Notes: generated by a model from the letters alone, not told the origin. 50,406 nt of DNA from Marinisporobacter sp. (GCA_025210395.1 JAOARV010000022.1:1-50406), one strand, 5' to 3'. Positions 1 to 9,663 are shown, counted from the first letter of the stretch. Translations and numbers: made by a program.

Positions 1-2
1 CT

Positions 3-113
3 AGAACATCTATTCAAGAAATAAAGGATTTCATCGTAGATTATTTTAATTATGCAAATTCCCACACTAAAGAAACTCAATCTCTTGTTAATGCTAGAAG
101 TTATTATAAGTAA
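3..113 (+). pseudogene. 3' end of an unidentified ORF, cut by the window edge
   Basis: An open frame runs from the left edge to a TAA at 111-113, giving 36 residues that begin RTSIQEIKDF and end ARSYYK. No start is visible because the frame enters from outside the window. The tail faintly resembles the end of integrase-type transposases, but no catalytic residue is present and I cannot assign a family. It lies beside a decayed gene, so it may itself be a remnant. Confidence 0.25.
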
Positions 114-188
114 TTTTTAATCTCAATATTGTTTATCTATAAAAAAATATTAAAAATGAATTTCTAAAACCTTATAAACAAGGAATAG

Positions 189-822
189 AAGCATATAGAA
201 GAATATTTCTTGCTAGTTTTAAAATGGAAGATTGATATATATGCGTGGTGGAGAGATAATGAAGAAAGAGGCAGAAGGCGAGAGGAGTTAGTAAAAAATT
301 ATTTAAAAGAAAGATATGGAGATAGTAATGCTATAAAAGTTAGAGATCGAGAAGGATATGATATAGATATCCATAGCTAAAATTTAACTTATTCAAAAAC
401 TTGATTTAGTATATTGCTGAAATAGGTAGCTAAAATTTAAGTGAATAAGTTAAAAATTGCTTGTGGTTATCTATATAGAAGTTAAAAATGAAAATGAAAT
501 TATGAGAGTAGAAGTTAAAACCATAATATCTAAAAGGTCACAAATTCATTTAACAGCTAATCAAGTTTTAAAAGCTTTAGAATACAAGAAAGAATACTAT
601 ATTTATATAGTTTTTCTAAATAAATTAGAAGAAGATTTAAAGGCAGTAATATATAAAATAAATGATCCTATAAATTTTTTCAAAATAGATAAGAGCATAA
701 TTAAGGATAGTGTTTAAAAAAATGATATTTGTGAAATAGATATTGATTGTTTAAAGATCACTTTAAATAAGAAGGTATTTTCTAAGTTGGACAGTTTTTT
801 AGAGGTAGGTGATACTATATGA
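189..822 (+). pseudogene. Degraded DUF3883-like gene (three in-frame or shifted pieces)
   Basis: Three pieces read as one DUF3883-type domain, a restriction-nuclease-like fold found in defence-associated proteins. Piece 1 (189-380) carries EELVKNYLKERYGD and EGYDID, matching the conserved start of the domain (helix, then GYDI). It ends at TAA 378-380. Piece 2 (457-717, another frame) carries IEVKNENEIMRVEVKT, IHLTANQ and YYIYIVFL, matching the EVKT / LT-NE / YY-Y-V core. It ends at TAA 715-717. The same frame stays open past that stop to TGA 820-822, overlapping the next ATG. The 378-457 interval holds a duplicated and inverted short repeat. The domain call is by motif memory only; non-functionality is seen directly from the stops and frame change. 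Confidence 0.5.
374..451. repeat. 14-bp direct repeat plus 10-bp inverted repeat inside the broken gene
   Basis: TAGCTAAAATTTAA occurs at 374-387 and again at 427-440. AACTTATTCA at 386-395 is the exact inverted complement of TGAATAAGTT at 442-451. The block sits where the DUF3883-like frame is lost, so it looks like a small insertion or rearrangement scar rather than a complete mobile element. Confidence 0.5.
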
Positions 823-2051
823 AAGTAAAAAAAGTTTTATTCATTTTTGTGATTCTCATAATGATAACAACTATTTTGGGGTGCAAAATTAGTACAAAGA
901 CTGTACAAGTTCCTCAGAAAGAAGATCCTGCAAATGAGCAACCCATTAATAATTCTCCTGTAGCTGAAGAAAAGAAAGAAGAAAATCGGACAGGTGAGTA
1001 CAATCGTTTTGATAGAATTTCAGGATTTGCAGGGAGTGTGGAAGAACTTTCAATGGTAGGTGAAATTGATGATCAATTAATTTTAGCATATACACCCCAG
1101 GGTGTGAGTAAAAAAGCTTTGCTGATGCTTGTAAATCCTGATACTTTATCCGTTGAAAAGAAATTAGAATTGAAGGGGGATTTTGAATATTGTGATATCA
1201 AGTTTGCAGGTGATAAACTCATAGTTCTTCTTAAAAATAAAATTGTAGTTATTAATACCCATCTTGAACAATTACAAGATGTACCCTTACCCAAAGTAAT
1301 TATAGAAAAAATAGATCGAAAATCAAGTTATGATGAAAAAGGTACTTCTAATATTTTCTTTGGTGGTTATGATGTGTCAAAGGATCTTACAAAGTTTGTA
1401 TATATCGACGAAACAGGTGTAAATCTAGTTAATAGCATAGATAAAAGTGAAATACTCCTTTCTAAAACAATTAAGTTTAAGGATTACTATTTTATAGAGC
1501 CTAAATTTAATACGCAGGATAAAAAAGTCATTGCTACTATGGTAGAATATGGATGTGCTCTTGGCTATACTTTGTTCGACATTGAAAAGGGGACTATAAA
1601 AACTATAGATATAAATGGTGCTATTTATCCAAATATTTTTCGTTATGATACGGGTATGCTTATGGTAAATACACATATCTATGATAAGAAAAACCAAATT
1701 GATGAAATTAAAACATTATATTTGGACTTTAAGTTTGGAGAATTAACCGAAATCAAGCTTGAAGATACTGGAGAAACAGGTGATATTATAGATGATTCAT
1801 ATTGTTTTGTTGGCCAAAACTTTGCATCCTTTATAACCTATAAATGGGATGAAAATGAGAATGCAAACAATATGTTTTATATAAATCGACTAGATTTAAA
1901 GACGTTAATCATTGAACCTCAGATCATATCTATTAAAGCAGCAGATACACGTATTATAGGCGTTTTAAATGATGGTCGTATTGTATTTTCGTATAATTTC
2001 AATCCTAGAGAAAAAGGAGTGTGTGTAACAAAACAGGCAAAGAGAAATTAA
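819..2051 (+). CDS. Putative lipoprotein of unknown function, C-terminus apparently frameshifted
   Basis: The 410-residue product starts with a lipoprotein signal: basic MKVKK, a hydrophobic stretch and the lipobox ILGC, with the lipidated Cys at about residue 22. A low-complexity Pro/Glu/Asn linker follows to about residue 55. The rest is rich in short beta-type segments such as ILAYTPQGVSKKALLMLVNP, which suggests a beta-propeller-like fold, although no family is recognised. The start overlaps the stop of the broken upstream gene (ATGA). The frame ends in the basic tail KQAKRN at 2051, but a frame shifted by one base stays open to TAA 2141-2143 and reads GKEKLKIWYESSDKGPYNIL, which looks like genuine protein. 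The likely slip is the GTGTGTGT run at 2019-2026. Confidence 0.7.
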   Translation: MKVKKVLFIFVILIMITTILGCKISTKTVQVPQKEDPANEQPINNSPVAEEKKEENRTGEYNRFDRISGFAGSVEELSMVGEIDDQLILAYTPQGVSKKALLMLVNPDTLSVEKKLELKGDFEYCDIKFAGDKLIVLLKNKIVVINTHLEQLQDVPLPKVIIEKIDRKSSYDEKGTSNIFFGGYDVSKDLTKFVYIDETGVNLVNSIDKSEILLSKTIKFKDYYFIEPKFNTQDKKVIATMVEYGCALGYTLFDIEKGTIKTIDINGAIYPNIFRYDTGMLMVNTHIYDKKNQIDEIKTLYLDFKFGELTEIKLEDTGETGDIIDDSYCFVGQNFASFITYKWDENENANNMFYINRLDLKTLIIEPQIISIKAADTRIIGVLNDGRIVFSYNFNPREKGVCVTKQAKRN

Positions 2052-2160
2052 AGATTTGGTATGAATCTTCAGATAAAGGGCCGTATAATATATTGAATGA
2101 ACAGAAGTTTATAGATGAACTTAAGAATATTGGTATAAATTAATAAAATTTGGGAATAAT

Positions 2161-2188
2161 CCTTCCTAGATAGGCTAGGAGGGATTTT
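2161..2188 (+). promoter_or_regulatory. Hairpin enclosing the ribosome site of the next gene, possible terminator
   Basis: CCTTCCTAG at 2161-2169 pairs with CTAGGAGGG at 2175-2183 (one G-T pair, loop of 5), followed by ATTTTTA. The right arm is also the Shine-Dalgarno sequence for the ATG at 2190. It could end the upstream transcript, or it could hide the ribosome site of the BofC-like gene. Confidence 0.5.
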
Positions 2189-2189
2189 T

Positions 2190-2864
2190 ATGTGGAGACG
2201 AAGACGCCAAAAAAAAGGAAAGTTATTTATGGGGTGTTTGGTGCTACTTTTAATAGGATTCGTATATGGATATGTTGCAAATGATATAAAAGTACCACAG
2301 AAGATGGAAGATGAAAATAAAGACCATCCGAATATAGGTGAGATAACTGTAAAGGTACCAAACAACAAAAAACCAAAAGAACAAAATGAAAATAAAAATG
2401 TGAATGATCAAGATACAATAGAGGATAGAAATGTTATTGTGCCTGAAATGAATACGGTAACAGATAGTACGCAAATTGTATTTAATACTTATTATAAAAA
2501 GACGAGGGATATGGTGAAAAAAGAAAGTAACCCACCTAAAGAATTAGTAGGTAGAAATTTAGACGAGTTAAAAGTTTATTTAAATGAGCGATATAAAGAA
2601 TGGGATGTAAGGGGATGTAATAAAGATAAAGTAGAGCTATATCAGGAGAGTGATCAAATCCCTCCAAACTTTTATATAGCAAAGGAGCATAATGGATATA
2701 TAGGAGTCTTCCAAGTTAATGAAAAAGGACAAGATATATTAATAGAAGAAACAGAAATACCTACTTCTTCACTAAGTAGTATGGATTTAGAATATGTTAA
2801 GAAGGGGATCGTTAAAAAGAATAGAGACGAAATCAATCAGATATTAGAAGATTATAGCAGTTAA
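2190..2864 (+). CDS. BofC-like secreted/membrane-anchored protein
   Basis: The 224-residue product starts with a very basic MWRRRRQKKGK and one membrane segment at about residues 12-30, so it should face outward. A charged linker spans residues 31-90. The C-terminal part contains LVGRNLDELKVYLNERYKEW and then NFYIAKEHNGYIGVFQ, which resembles the BofC C-terminal domain. In Bacillus, BofC restrains the SpoIVB protease in the forespore and its gene also lies next to ruvAB, so context supports the call. The length is somewhat above Bacillus BofC because of the linker. The ribosome site lies inside a hairpin. A strong terminator follows. The name is by motif and neighbourhood; a different regulatory role is possible. 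Confidence 0.6.
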   Translation: MWRRRRQKKGKLFMGCLVLLLIGFVYGYVANDIKVPQKMEDENKDHPNIGEITVKVPNNKKPKEQNENKNVNDQDTIEDRNVIVPEMNTVTDSTQIVFNTYYKKTRDMVKKESNPPKELVGRNLDELKVYLNERYKEWDVRGCNKDKVELYQESDQIPPNFYIAKEHNGYIGVFQVNEKGQDILIEETEIPTSSLSSMDLEYVKKGIVKKNRDEINQILEDYSS

Positions 2865-2893
2865 AATGTACTCAATTGAGTACATTTTTGTTT
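2862..2893 (+). terminator. Rho-independent terminator after the BofC-like gene
   Basis: AAAATGTACTCAA and TTGAGTACATTTT form a nearly perfect stem directly at the stop codon, followed by TTGTTTTT. The stem separates this gene from ruvA. Confidence 0.8.
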
Positions 2894-3022
2894 TTATATG
2901 TTAAAATAGTAAAGAATGCATATTGCCTAGATAATATAAAAGGAATTATTATAATCATATCAAGAAGTTGAAAATAGTATTTTCAGCCAAGGATTAAGCT
3001 AGAATAATGGAGGAAATAGGAA

Positions 3023-3619
3023 ATGTATGAATACATAAAGGGAACTCTAGCATTTATTGGTGAAGAGTATGTAGTTATCGATAATAGGGATATTGGATAT
3101 AAGATCTATACGTCAGGTTCATCTATTGCTCATTTAAAAACAGAACTTGAAAAAGTGATTGTATATACTCAGCTAATTGTTAGAGATGATGATATGAGCA
3201 TTTTTGGATTTGCTACAAAGGAAGAGCTAAAAATGTTTCAATTACTCACTACTGTAACAGGAATAGGACCTAAAGTAGCATTAGGCATATTATCTTCTAT
3301 ACCAATGAGTGAATTAATTGGTATTATAGTATCAGAAGATATAAAGGGACTTACAAAAGCTCAAGGAGTAGGAAAGAAGACTGCTCAGAGAATTATTTTA
3401 GAATTAAAAGAAAAGGTAGATCAAAAGCTTGCAACATTTAAACCGACCCTTATTCCAAAGGTTGAAGCAGTAGATGATAATACAGAGGAAGCTGTAAGTG
3501 CTTTAATTGCTTTGGGATATACAAAGGTAGAAGCAAAAAGAGCCGTTGATTATGTAAAAGATTCTTGCAAAAATATTGAAGAGATTATTAAAAAAGGATT
3601 AAAATTTCTTTCAAAGTAA
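3023..3619 (+). CDS. ruvA: Holliday junction branch migration protein RuvA
   Basis: RuvA forms the tetramer that holds a four-way DNA junction while RuvB hexamers drive branch migration. The 198-residue length is typical. The N-terminal OB-fold starts MYEYIKGTLAFIGEEYVVID. The helix-hairpin-helix region includes LLTTVTGIGPKVALGIL and KAQGVGKKTAQRIILELK at residues 70-135. The C-terminal RuvB-binding domain is EEAVSALIALGYTKVEAKRAV. The gene has a good GGAGG site and is followed 19 nt later by ruvB, so the two are co-transcribed. Confidence 0.98.
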   Translation: MYEYIKGTLAFIGEEYVVIDNRDIGYKIYTSGSSIAHLKTELEKVIVYTQLIVRDDDMSIFGFATKEELKMFQLLTTVTGIGPKVALGILSSIPMSELIGIIVSEDIKGLTKAQGVGKKTAQRIILELKEKVDQKLATFKPTLIPKVEAVDDNTEEAVSALIALGYTKVEAKRAVDYVKDSCKNIEEIIKKGLKFLSK

Positions 3620-3638
3620 AGAAGAAAGAGGGATATAG

Positions 3639-4652
3639 ATGATTCATGACATGGATGAGAATAGAATTATTACTACTTCTCTCAGAGATGAAGATCATGA
3701 AGTAGAAACGAGCTTAAGACCGAAAAAATTAAAAGACTATATTGGACAGAATAAAGCAAAGGAAAAATTGAAAATTTTTATAGATGCTGCTAAAATGAGA
3801 GGCGAGTCATTAGACCATGTACTTTTGTATGGACCACCTGGACTTGGAAAAACAACACTATCTAGTATTATTGCTAATGAATTAGATGCAAGCATTCGTA
3901 TTACATCAGGACCTGCTATTGAAAGACCAGGAGATTTAGCTGCAATACTTACAAACCTTAATGAAAATGATGTGTTATTTATAGATGAAATTCATCGGTT
4001 AAATAGAAGTGTGGAAGAGATATTATATCCAGCTATGGAAGATTATGCTTTAGACATTATTATTGGAAAAGGACCGAGTGCTAGATCTATAAGGTTGGAT
4101 TTAGCAAGGTTTACTTTGATTGGTGCTACTACAAGGGCAGGATTATTGACTTCTCCTTTAAGGGATCGTTTTGGTGTGATTTGTAAACTTGAATTATATG
4201 ATCAAGAAGATTTAATGAATATTGTTATAAGATCTTCTAGGATATTAGGAGTAGAAATTCAAGAAAAGGCAGCAATAGAGATTGCAAAAAGGTCTAGAGG
4301 AACACCCCGTATTGCCAATAGACTTTTAAAAAGAGTAAGAGATTTTGCTCAAGTAAAGGGAAATGGTATGATTACGGTGGAAATTGCTAAAAGTGCTTTA
4401 GAACTTTTGGAGATAGACCCATTAGGACTTGATCATGTAGATAGGAATATACTTTTTACAATTATAGAAAAGTTTGGGGGAGGACCTGTAGGGTTAGATA
4501 CCCTGTCAGCTTCAACTGGAGAAGAGAGAAATACTATAGAAGATGTATATGAGCCTTATCTTCTTCAATTAGGTTTTATTCAAAGAACACCAAAAGGAAG
4601 AGTTGTAACTAAATTAGGATATGAGCATTTAGGAGTAGCTATGGAGCCTTAG
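3639..4652 (+). CDS. ruvB: Holliday junction branch migration ATPase RuvB
   Basis: RuvB is the AAA+ motor that pulls DNA through the RuvA-bound junction. The 337-residue protein has Walker [10 protein letters not shown] at about residue 64, Walker [10 protein letters not shown], sensor 1 GATTRAGLL and the arginine-finger region PLRDRFG. A C-terminal winged helix ends [17 protein letters not shown]. Length and motifs match the family. It lies between ruvA and the SpoIID-like gene in one tight operon; the gap to the next gene is 16 nt. Confidence 0.98.
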   Translation: MIHDMDENRIITTSLRDEDHEVETSLRPKKLKDYIGQNKAKEKLKIFIDAAKMRGESLDHVLLYGPPGLGKTTLSSIIANELDASIRITSGPAIERPGDLAAILTNLNENDVLFIDEIHRLNRSVEEILYPAMEDYALDIIIGKGPSARSIRLDLARFTLIGATTRAGLLTSPLRDRFGVICKLELYDQEDLMNIVIRSSRILGVEIQEKAAIEIAKRSRGTPRIANRLLKRVRDFAQVKGNGMITVEIAKSALELLEIDPLGLDHVDRNILFTIIEKFGGGPVGLDTLSASTGEERNTIEDVYEPYLLQLGFIQRTPKGRVVTKLGYEHLGVAMEP

Positions 4653-4668
4653 AAGAAGGAGGAAGAAC

Positions 4669-6417
4669 ATGATGGATTTTCAAAAGTTATTGATTAAAAT
4701 AACCTTTGTAATGATTGCTTTGCTGATTTTTCCTATTTCAGTGGATGCTTATGGCTCTGATAGGGGAGAACAGGTTAAAATAGGTATACGATTTGGTGAA
4801 AATGCTACACCATTAGTCTCTATGAATTCTTCAGATGGATTTCTTTTTGGATATTATGAGGGAGAAGAATTTATAAATATAATAGATTTTTCACAAGAAA
4901 AGGAAATACTCGTAAGAAAAGACGGAGAAAGTATTGGTGTAAATGAAAGCTTTATGGAATATGATTCTAATAATCAATTTAGTAATTATAATACAAATGT
5001 TCAAGGAGCTATTCATATTCAAATTGGAGCGGAATTTAATAGTAGAGAAGAAGCAAATACTTTTTTACAATCATTGTCAGGGATAGAAAGTGATCCATAT
5101 CTTGTTTATGAAAATGGCTGGAAAGTTTGGGCAGGATTATGTACAAGCTTTTCTGATGCAGAAAACCTATCGGAAGATATAAAGGGATTACTTCCAAGTA
5201 TGGATGTAAAGATTATTTCTACAGATAATAAAAGAGTCCAAGTAGTAAATAAATATGGAAAAGTCTTATTGCTGTATAATACAAAGAATAGAGATTATCA
5301 TTTTAGATCTCTTTCTGGAATGACTGAGATAGATGGTAAAAAATTCAGAGGAAGTATGATGATCAAAAGATATGCTGATAGTGATTTAACTGTGATCAAT
5401 CAATTAGGAATAGAGGAATATCTCTATGGTGTAGTACCAAAGGAAATGGCAGGAAACTGGCCTATAGAAGCTCAAAAAGCACAGGCAGTTGCGGCTAGAA
5501 GTTATACTATTTTGAATAAGAATAAACATAAGAATTATGGATTTGATTTATGTTTATCTACCCATTGTCAAGTATATGGAGGATATAGTAGCGAAAATTC
5601 AAGAACGCAAAGAGCTGTTGATGAAACAAAAGGAAAGATTATGACTTATAATGGAAAAGTTATAACAGCATTTTATCACTCCAATAGTGGTGGACGTACG
5701 GAAAATAGTGAAAATGTTTGGTCAAATCCCCTTGGTTACATAAGAGGCGTAGATGATCCATATTCTATTGGGCAACCTAATGATCAGTGGACAAAAGTCT
5801 ATACAAAACAACAAATTGAAGATCTTTTAGGATCTAAGGGAATGTTTGTAGGGAATATTACAAATATTATTCCTAAAGAGCGTTCAAAAAATGGAAGGGT
5901 TTTAAAATTAGAGATTCAAGGAACAAATGGAAATCAAATTTTAGAAAAAGGACAAATTAGAAATATATTTGGAAGTAAGAATCTCAAGAGTAATTGGTTT
6001 GATATAATGGTTGATGGGGAATTAATAGGTCAAGAGTCAGTTGATTTAAATAATCCACCTAAGGAGATTCGCCATGAAAATAAATACGTTCTTACTGCTA
6101 ATGGACTAAAAAAGATAACGGCTCAAAAGCAATATATAGATAATGGAGAAGAAAAAGAATTAATAAGTATTAAAGATAAATATGTTCTAACAGCTGATGG
6201 GCTTGATCAAATAAAATTTAAAGAACAACCTATAAGTAATCCACAAAGAAATGATAGGATTCTTCCCGTGTCCTCAAAAGATCAATATGTATTTATAGGA
6301 AAAGGCTATGGACATGGTGCAGGAATGAGTCAGTGGGGTGCTAAAAAAATGGCTGAAGAAGGATATACCTATGAACAAATTTTATCACACTATTATACAG
6401 GAATTAGAATAGAGTAA
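4669..6417 (+). CDS. SpoIID/LytB-domain protein with SPOR-like region
   Basis: The 582-residue exported protein probably acts on peptidoglycan. SpoIID-family proteins are lytic transglycosylases that cut stripped glycan chains during engulfment. A signal peptide covers about residues 1-27 (hydrophobic MIALLIFPISVDA). Residues 115-180 (IHIQIGAEFNSREEANTFLQ) look like a SPOR-type domain, which in other proteins binds denuded glycan. The SpoIID core includes EEYLYGVVPKEMAGNWPIEAQKAQAVAARSY and AFYHSNSGGRTEN, and the family ending is GYGHGAGMSQWGAKKMAEEGYTYEQILSHYYTG. Between the two core parts is an insertion of about 70 residues holding a repeated motif (KYVLTANGL, KYVLTADGL). It is co-transcribed with ruvAB and queA, so it may be a LytB-type relative rather than the sporulation SpoIID. 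Confidence 0.85.
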   Translation: MMDFQKLLIKITFVMIALLIFPISVDAYGSDRGEQVKIGIRFGENATPLVSMNSSDGFLFGYYEGEEFINIIDFSQEKEILVRKDGESIGVNESFMEYDSNNQFSNYNTNVQGAIHIQIGAEFNSREEANTFLQSLSGIESDPYLVYENGWKVWAGLCTSFSDAENLSEDIKGLLPSMDVKIISTDNKRVQVVNKYGKVLLLYNTKNRDYHFRSLSGMTEIDGKKFRGSMMIKRYADSDLTVINQLGIEEYLYGVVPKEMAGNWPIEAQKAQAVAARSYTILNKNKHKNYGFDLCLSTHCQVYGGYSSENSRTQRAVDETKGKIMTYNGKVITAFYHSNSGGRTENSENVWSNPLGYIRGVDDPYSIGQPNDQWTKVYTKQQIEDLLGSKGMFVGNITNIIPKERSKNGRVLKLEIQGTNGNQILEKGQIRNIFGSKNLKSNWFDIMVDGELIGQESVDLNNPPKEIRHENKYVLTANGLKKITAQKQYIDNGEEKELISIKDKYVLTADGLDQIKFKEQPISNPQRNDRILPVSSKDQYVFIGKGYGHGAGMSQWGAKKMAEEGYTYEQILSHYYTGIRIE

Positions 6418-6429
6418 GGAGTTTTAGAA

Positions 6430-7455
6430 ATGAAAAAAAGTGATTTTTATTTTGATTTGCCAGAAGAATTAATAGCACAAACGCCTCTAGAAAATAGAGC
6501 TGAATCAAAGCTTATGACATTAAATAAAAATACAGGAGAAATAGATCACAAACAATTTAAAGATATTATAGAATATTTAAATCCTGGAGATTGTTTAGTG
6601 CTAAATAATACAAGGGTATTACCTGCTAGACTCTTTGGGTGTAAGGAAAATACAGGTGGAAAGGTAGAGTTTCTTCTATTAAAGAGAATGGGTCAAAATA
6701 AATGGGAAACTTTAGTAAAACCTGGTAAGAAAGCAAAAATAGGAGATACTATTGTATTTGGCGATGGTTTATTAAAGGCAAAGGTTGTTGGAATGGGACA
6801 AGAGGGTTCAAGAATTATAGATTTTGAGTATGAAGGTATATTTGAAGAGCTTTTAGACCAGCTTGGAACTATGCCTTTGCCACCATACATAAAGGAAAGC
6901 TTAAGAGATAAAGAAAGATATCAAACGGTTTACTCAAAGCATGAAGGCTCTGCTGCTGCACCTACTGCAGGACTTCATTTTACAAATGAATTACTTGAAG
7001 CAATTAAAGAAAAAGGCATTAAAATAGCTTATGTAACATTACATGTGGGACTTGGAACCTTTAGACCTGTAAAGAGTGATGATCTATTAGACCATAAAAT
7101 GCATTCTGAGTTTTATATAGTTAGTAAAGAAACAGCAGAGATGATCAATCATACAAAAGCGAAGGGTGGAAGGGTAATTTCTGTAGGAACAACTTCTACT
7201 AGAACACTAGAAAGTATTGCTGATGAAAAAGGAATTATTCATGAAGGACAAGGATGGACAGATATTTTTATTTACCCAGGATATGAATTTAAAGTAATCG
7301 ATGGACTCATTACTAATTTTCATCTTCCAGAATCTACATTGATTATGTTAGTTAGTGCTTTTAGCAGTAGGGGATTCACTTTGAAGGCTTATGAAGAAGC
7401 CATAAAAAATAAATATAGATTTTTCAGCTTTGGAGATGCAATGTTGATCATCTAG
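6430..7455 (+). CDS. queA: S-adenosylmethionine:tRNA ribosyltransferase-isomerase QueA
   Basis: QueA transfers the ribosyl part of SAM to preQ1 in tRNA to make epoxyqueuosine, one step after Tgt. The 341-residue protein starts with the family signature [23 protein letters not shown]. It contains [36 protein letters not shown] and the C-terminal [17 protein letters not shown]. Length is standard. The gap to tgt is 28 nt, consistent with a shared queuosine operon. Confidence 0.97.
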   Translation: MKKSDFYFDLPEELIAQTPLENRAESKLMTLNKNTGEIDHKQFKDIIEYLNPGDCLVLNNTRVLPARLFGCKENTGGKVEFLLLKRMGQNKWETLVKPGKKAKIGDTIVFGDGLLKAKVVGMGQEGSRIIDFEYEGIFEELLDQLGTMPLPPYIKESLRDKERYQTVYSKHEGSAAAPTAGLHFTNELLEAIKEKGIKIAYVTLHVGLGTFRPVKSDDLLDHKMHSEFYIVSKETAEMINHTKAKGGRVISVGTTSTRTLESIADEKGIIHEGQGWTDIFIYPGYEFKVIDGLITNFHLPESTLIMLVSAFSSRGFTLKAYEEAIKNKYRFFSFGDAMLII

Positions 7456-7471
7456 ACAAAAGAGAAACTAG

Positions 7472-8602
<1,131 letters not shown>

Positions 8603-8618
8603 ACTTTTTAAGAATTAA

Positions 8619-8643
8619 AGGATTTCTATCATTTACGTCGAAT
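8619..8643 (+). promoter_or_regulatory. Candidate sigma-H-type promoter upstream of yajC
   Basis: AGGATTT at 8619-8625, an 11-bp spacer, then GTCGAAT at 8637-8643, matches the sigma-H pattern (RNAGGAWWW, 11-12 bp, RNNGAAT). A very similar element occurs at 50322-50346. The sigma-factor assignment is inference from consensus. Confidence 0.5.
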
Positions 8644-8679
8644 ACCAATATATATTAAAGATAAGGGAGGCACAAACAT

Positions 8680-8964
8680 ATGGGCATCAATCAATTATCT
8701 TCACCTATTTTTATGACGGTCATTTTCATTGCTATATTTTATTTTTTGATTATAAGACCTCAGAAAAAAAGGGAAAAACAAATAAAGGAAATGAGAGAGA
8801 GCTTAAAGGTTGGAGATCAAATTTCGACCATAGGTGGGATCTTTGGTAAAATTTCCAAAGTAAAAGAGGATATGATCACAATTGAAGTAGGAAGTGATAA
8901 AACAAAACTTCAAGTTGCTAGATGGGCAATTGGAAATGTTATAAAAAAAGATGATATGAAATAA
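8680..8964 (+). CDS. yajC: Preprotein translocase accessory subunit YajC
   Basis: YajC is a small single-span membrane protein that associates with SecDF. The 94-residue protein has one N-terminal transmembrane segment (FMTVIFIAIFYFLIIRPQKK) and the cytosolic RPQKKREKQ, LKVGDQISTIGGIFGKI and ARWAIGNVI motifs typical of the family. The AGGGAGG site supports this start. It lies between tgt and secDF, the usual clostridial arrangement. Confidence 0.95.
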   Translation: MGINQLSSPIFMTVIFIAIFYFLIIRPQKKREKQIKEMRESLKVGDQISTIGGIFGKISKVKEDMITIEVGSDKTKLQVARWAIGNVIKKDDMK

Positions 8965-8967
8965 AAG

Positions 8968-8996
8968 GAAGATGGCTTTTGGTCATCTTTTTTTTG
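8968..8996 (+). terminator. Terminator after yajC
   Basis: AAGATG and CATCTT form a short stem around a T/G-rich loop, followed by a run of eight T residues. Confidence 0.7.
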
Positions 8997-9063
8997 ATAA
9001 TTAGTAATATTTTCAAACCTTGAGCATAAATATGCTATAAGAATGCTTTTGGGGGTGAAAAGG

Positions 9064-9456
9064 GTGAAAGCTAATAGGAACATAGAAAAAAGCGGTAGCT
9101 GCATATGGATTTATGTGAAGGCTATTCTTGCAGCATGTGTTTTTGCACTTTTGATTTTTATCATTATGGCACTACTCATTACCTATACCAATATTTCAGA
9201 ATCTATTATTCCCATGATGGCATCTATTGTAATGGTGGTGAGCAGTTTAATTACTGGCATGGTTGTGGGTGTAAAAATCAAAAGAAAAGGGTGGCTTTAT
9301 GGTGCATTAGCAGGGCTTGTTTATATTTTATTAATTGTTTTTATGAGCTGGGTACTTGTAGCAGATTTTTCAATAGAAAAGATCGTTCTTATAAAAAGCT
9401 TATTAGGAATTATAGCAGGAGGAATAGGTGGAATGATCGGTGTAAATTTGAAATAA
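9064..9456 (+). CDS. TIGR04086-type four-helix membrane protein
   Basis: This small integral membrane protein has four hydrophobic segments: AILAACVFALLIFIIMALLI, MASIVMVVSSLITGMVVG, GALAGLVYILLIVFMSW and LLGIIAGGIGGMIGVNL. The glycine-rich pattern and its place between yajC and the SCIFF gene match the TIGR04086 family of unknown function. The frame is open from an ATG at 9043, but that ATG has no ribosome site. GTG 9064, preceded by GGGGGTGAAAAGG, is the better start and gives 130 residues. The function is not known, and constant linkage to Sec genes is the only clue. Confidence 0.75.
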   Translation: MKANRNIEKSGSCIWIYVKAILAACVFALLIFIIMALLITYTNISESIIPMMASIVMVVSSLITGMVVGVKIKRKGWLYGALAGLVYILLIVFMSWVLVADFSIEKIVLIKSLLGIIAGGIGGMIGVNLK

Positions 9457-9462
9457 ATAACT

Positions 9463-9490
9463 TTGACAAAAAACGCCTTTATGTTATAAT
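9463..9490 (+). promoter_or_regulatory. Sigma-A-type promoter for the SCIFF peptide gene
   Basis: TTGACA at 9463-9468 and TATAAT at 9485-9490 are both exact consensus hexamers with a 16-bp spacer. They lie 33 bp upstream of the peptide start, so the peptide has its own strong promoter. Confidence 0.85.
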
Positions 9491-9522
9491 TTAGTAGAAA
9501 TCTATTTAGGGGAGGAAGAAAG

Positions 9523-9663
9523 ATGAAGCACGTAAAGACATTAACAAAAGCAACACTAAAGCAAAGTGCTGTAAAAGGCGGATGTGGAGAATGTCAAACT
9601 TCATGTCAATCAGCATGTAAAACTTCTTGTACCGTTGCGAATCAAGTATGCGAAAATAAATAA
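9523..9663 (+). CDS. scfA: SCIFF peptide (six cysteines in forty-five), ranthipeptide precursor
   Basis: This 46-residue ORF begins MKHVKTLTKATLKQ and has cysteines at positions 21, 24, 28, 32, 36 and 43. That is the hallmark of the SCIFF family, which is nearly universal in Clostridia. The leader (residues 1-19) is followed by the Cys-rich core GGCGECQTSCQSACKTSC. Its radical SAM partner follows 80 nt downstream and in known systems installs thioether links between Cys and residues such as Thr. Several Thr/Ser residues lie between the Cys. The ribosome site GGGGAGG is excellent. The biological role of the mature peptide is largely unknown; links to quorum and metabolic control have been suggested for related ranthipeptides. 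Confidence 0.95.
   Translation: MKHVKTLTKATLKQSAVKGGCGECQTSCQSACKTSCTVANQVCENK

Noticed and set aside
3..113. Insertion sequence transposase end
   Set aside because: Only 36 residues, no DDE residue and no terminal inverted repeat visible; kept as an unidentified fragment.
9105..9494. 129-residue alternative-frame ORF rich in Tyr and Cys
   Set aside because: It overlaps the four-helix membrane protein in another frame, has no ribosome site and its end covers the SCIFF promoter.
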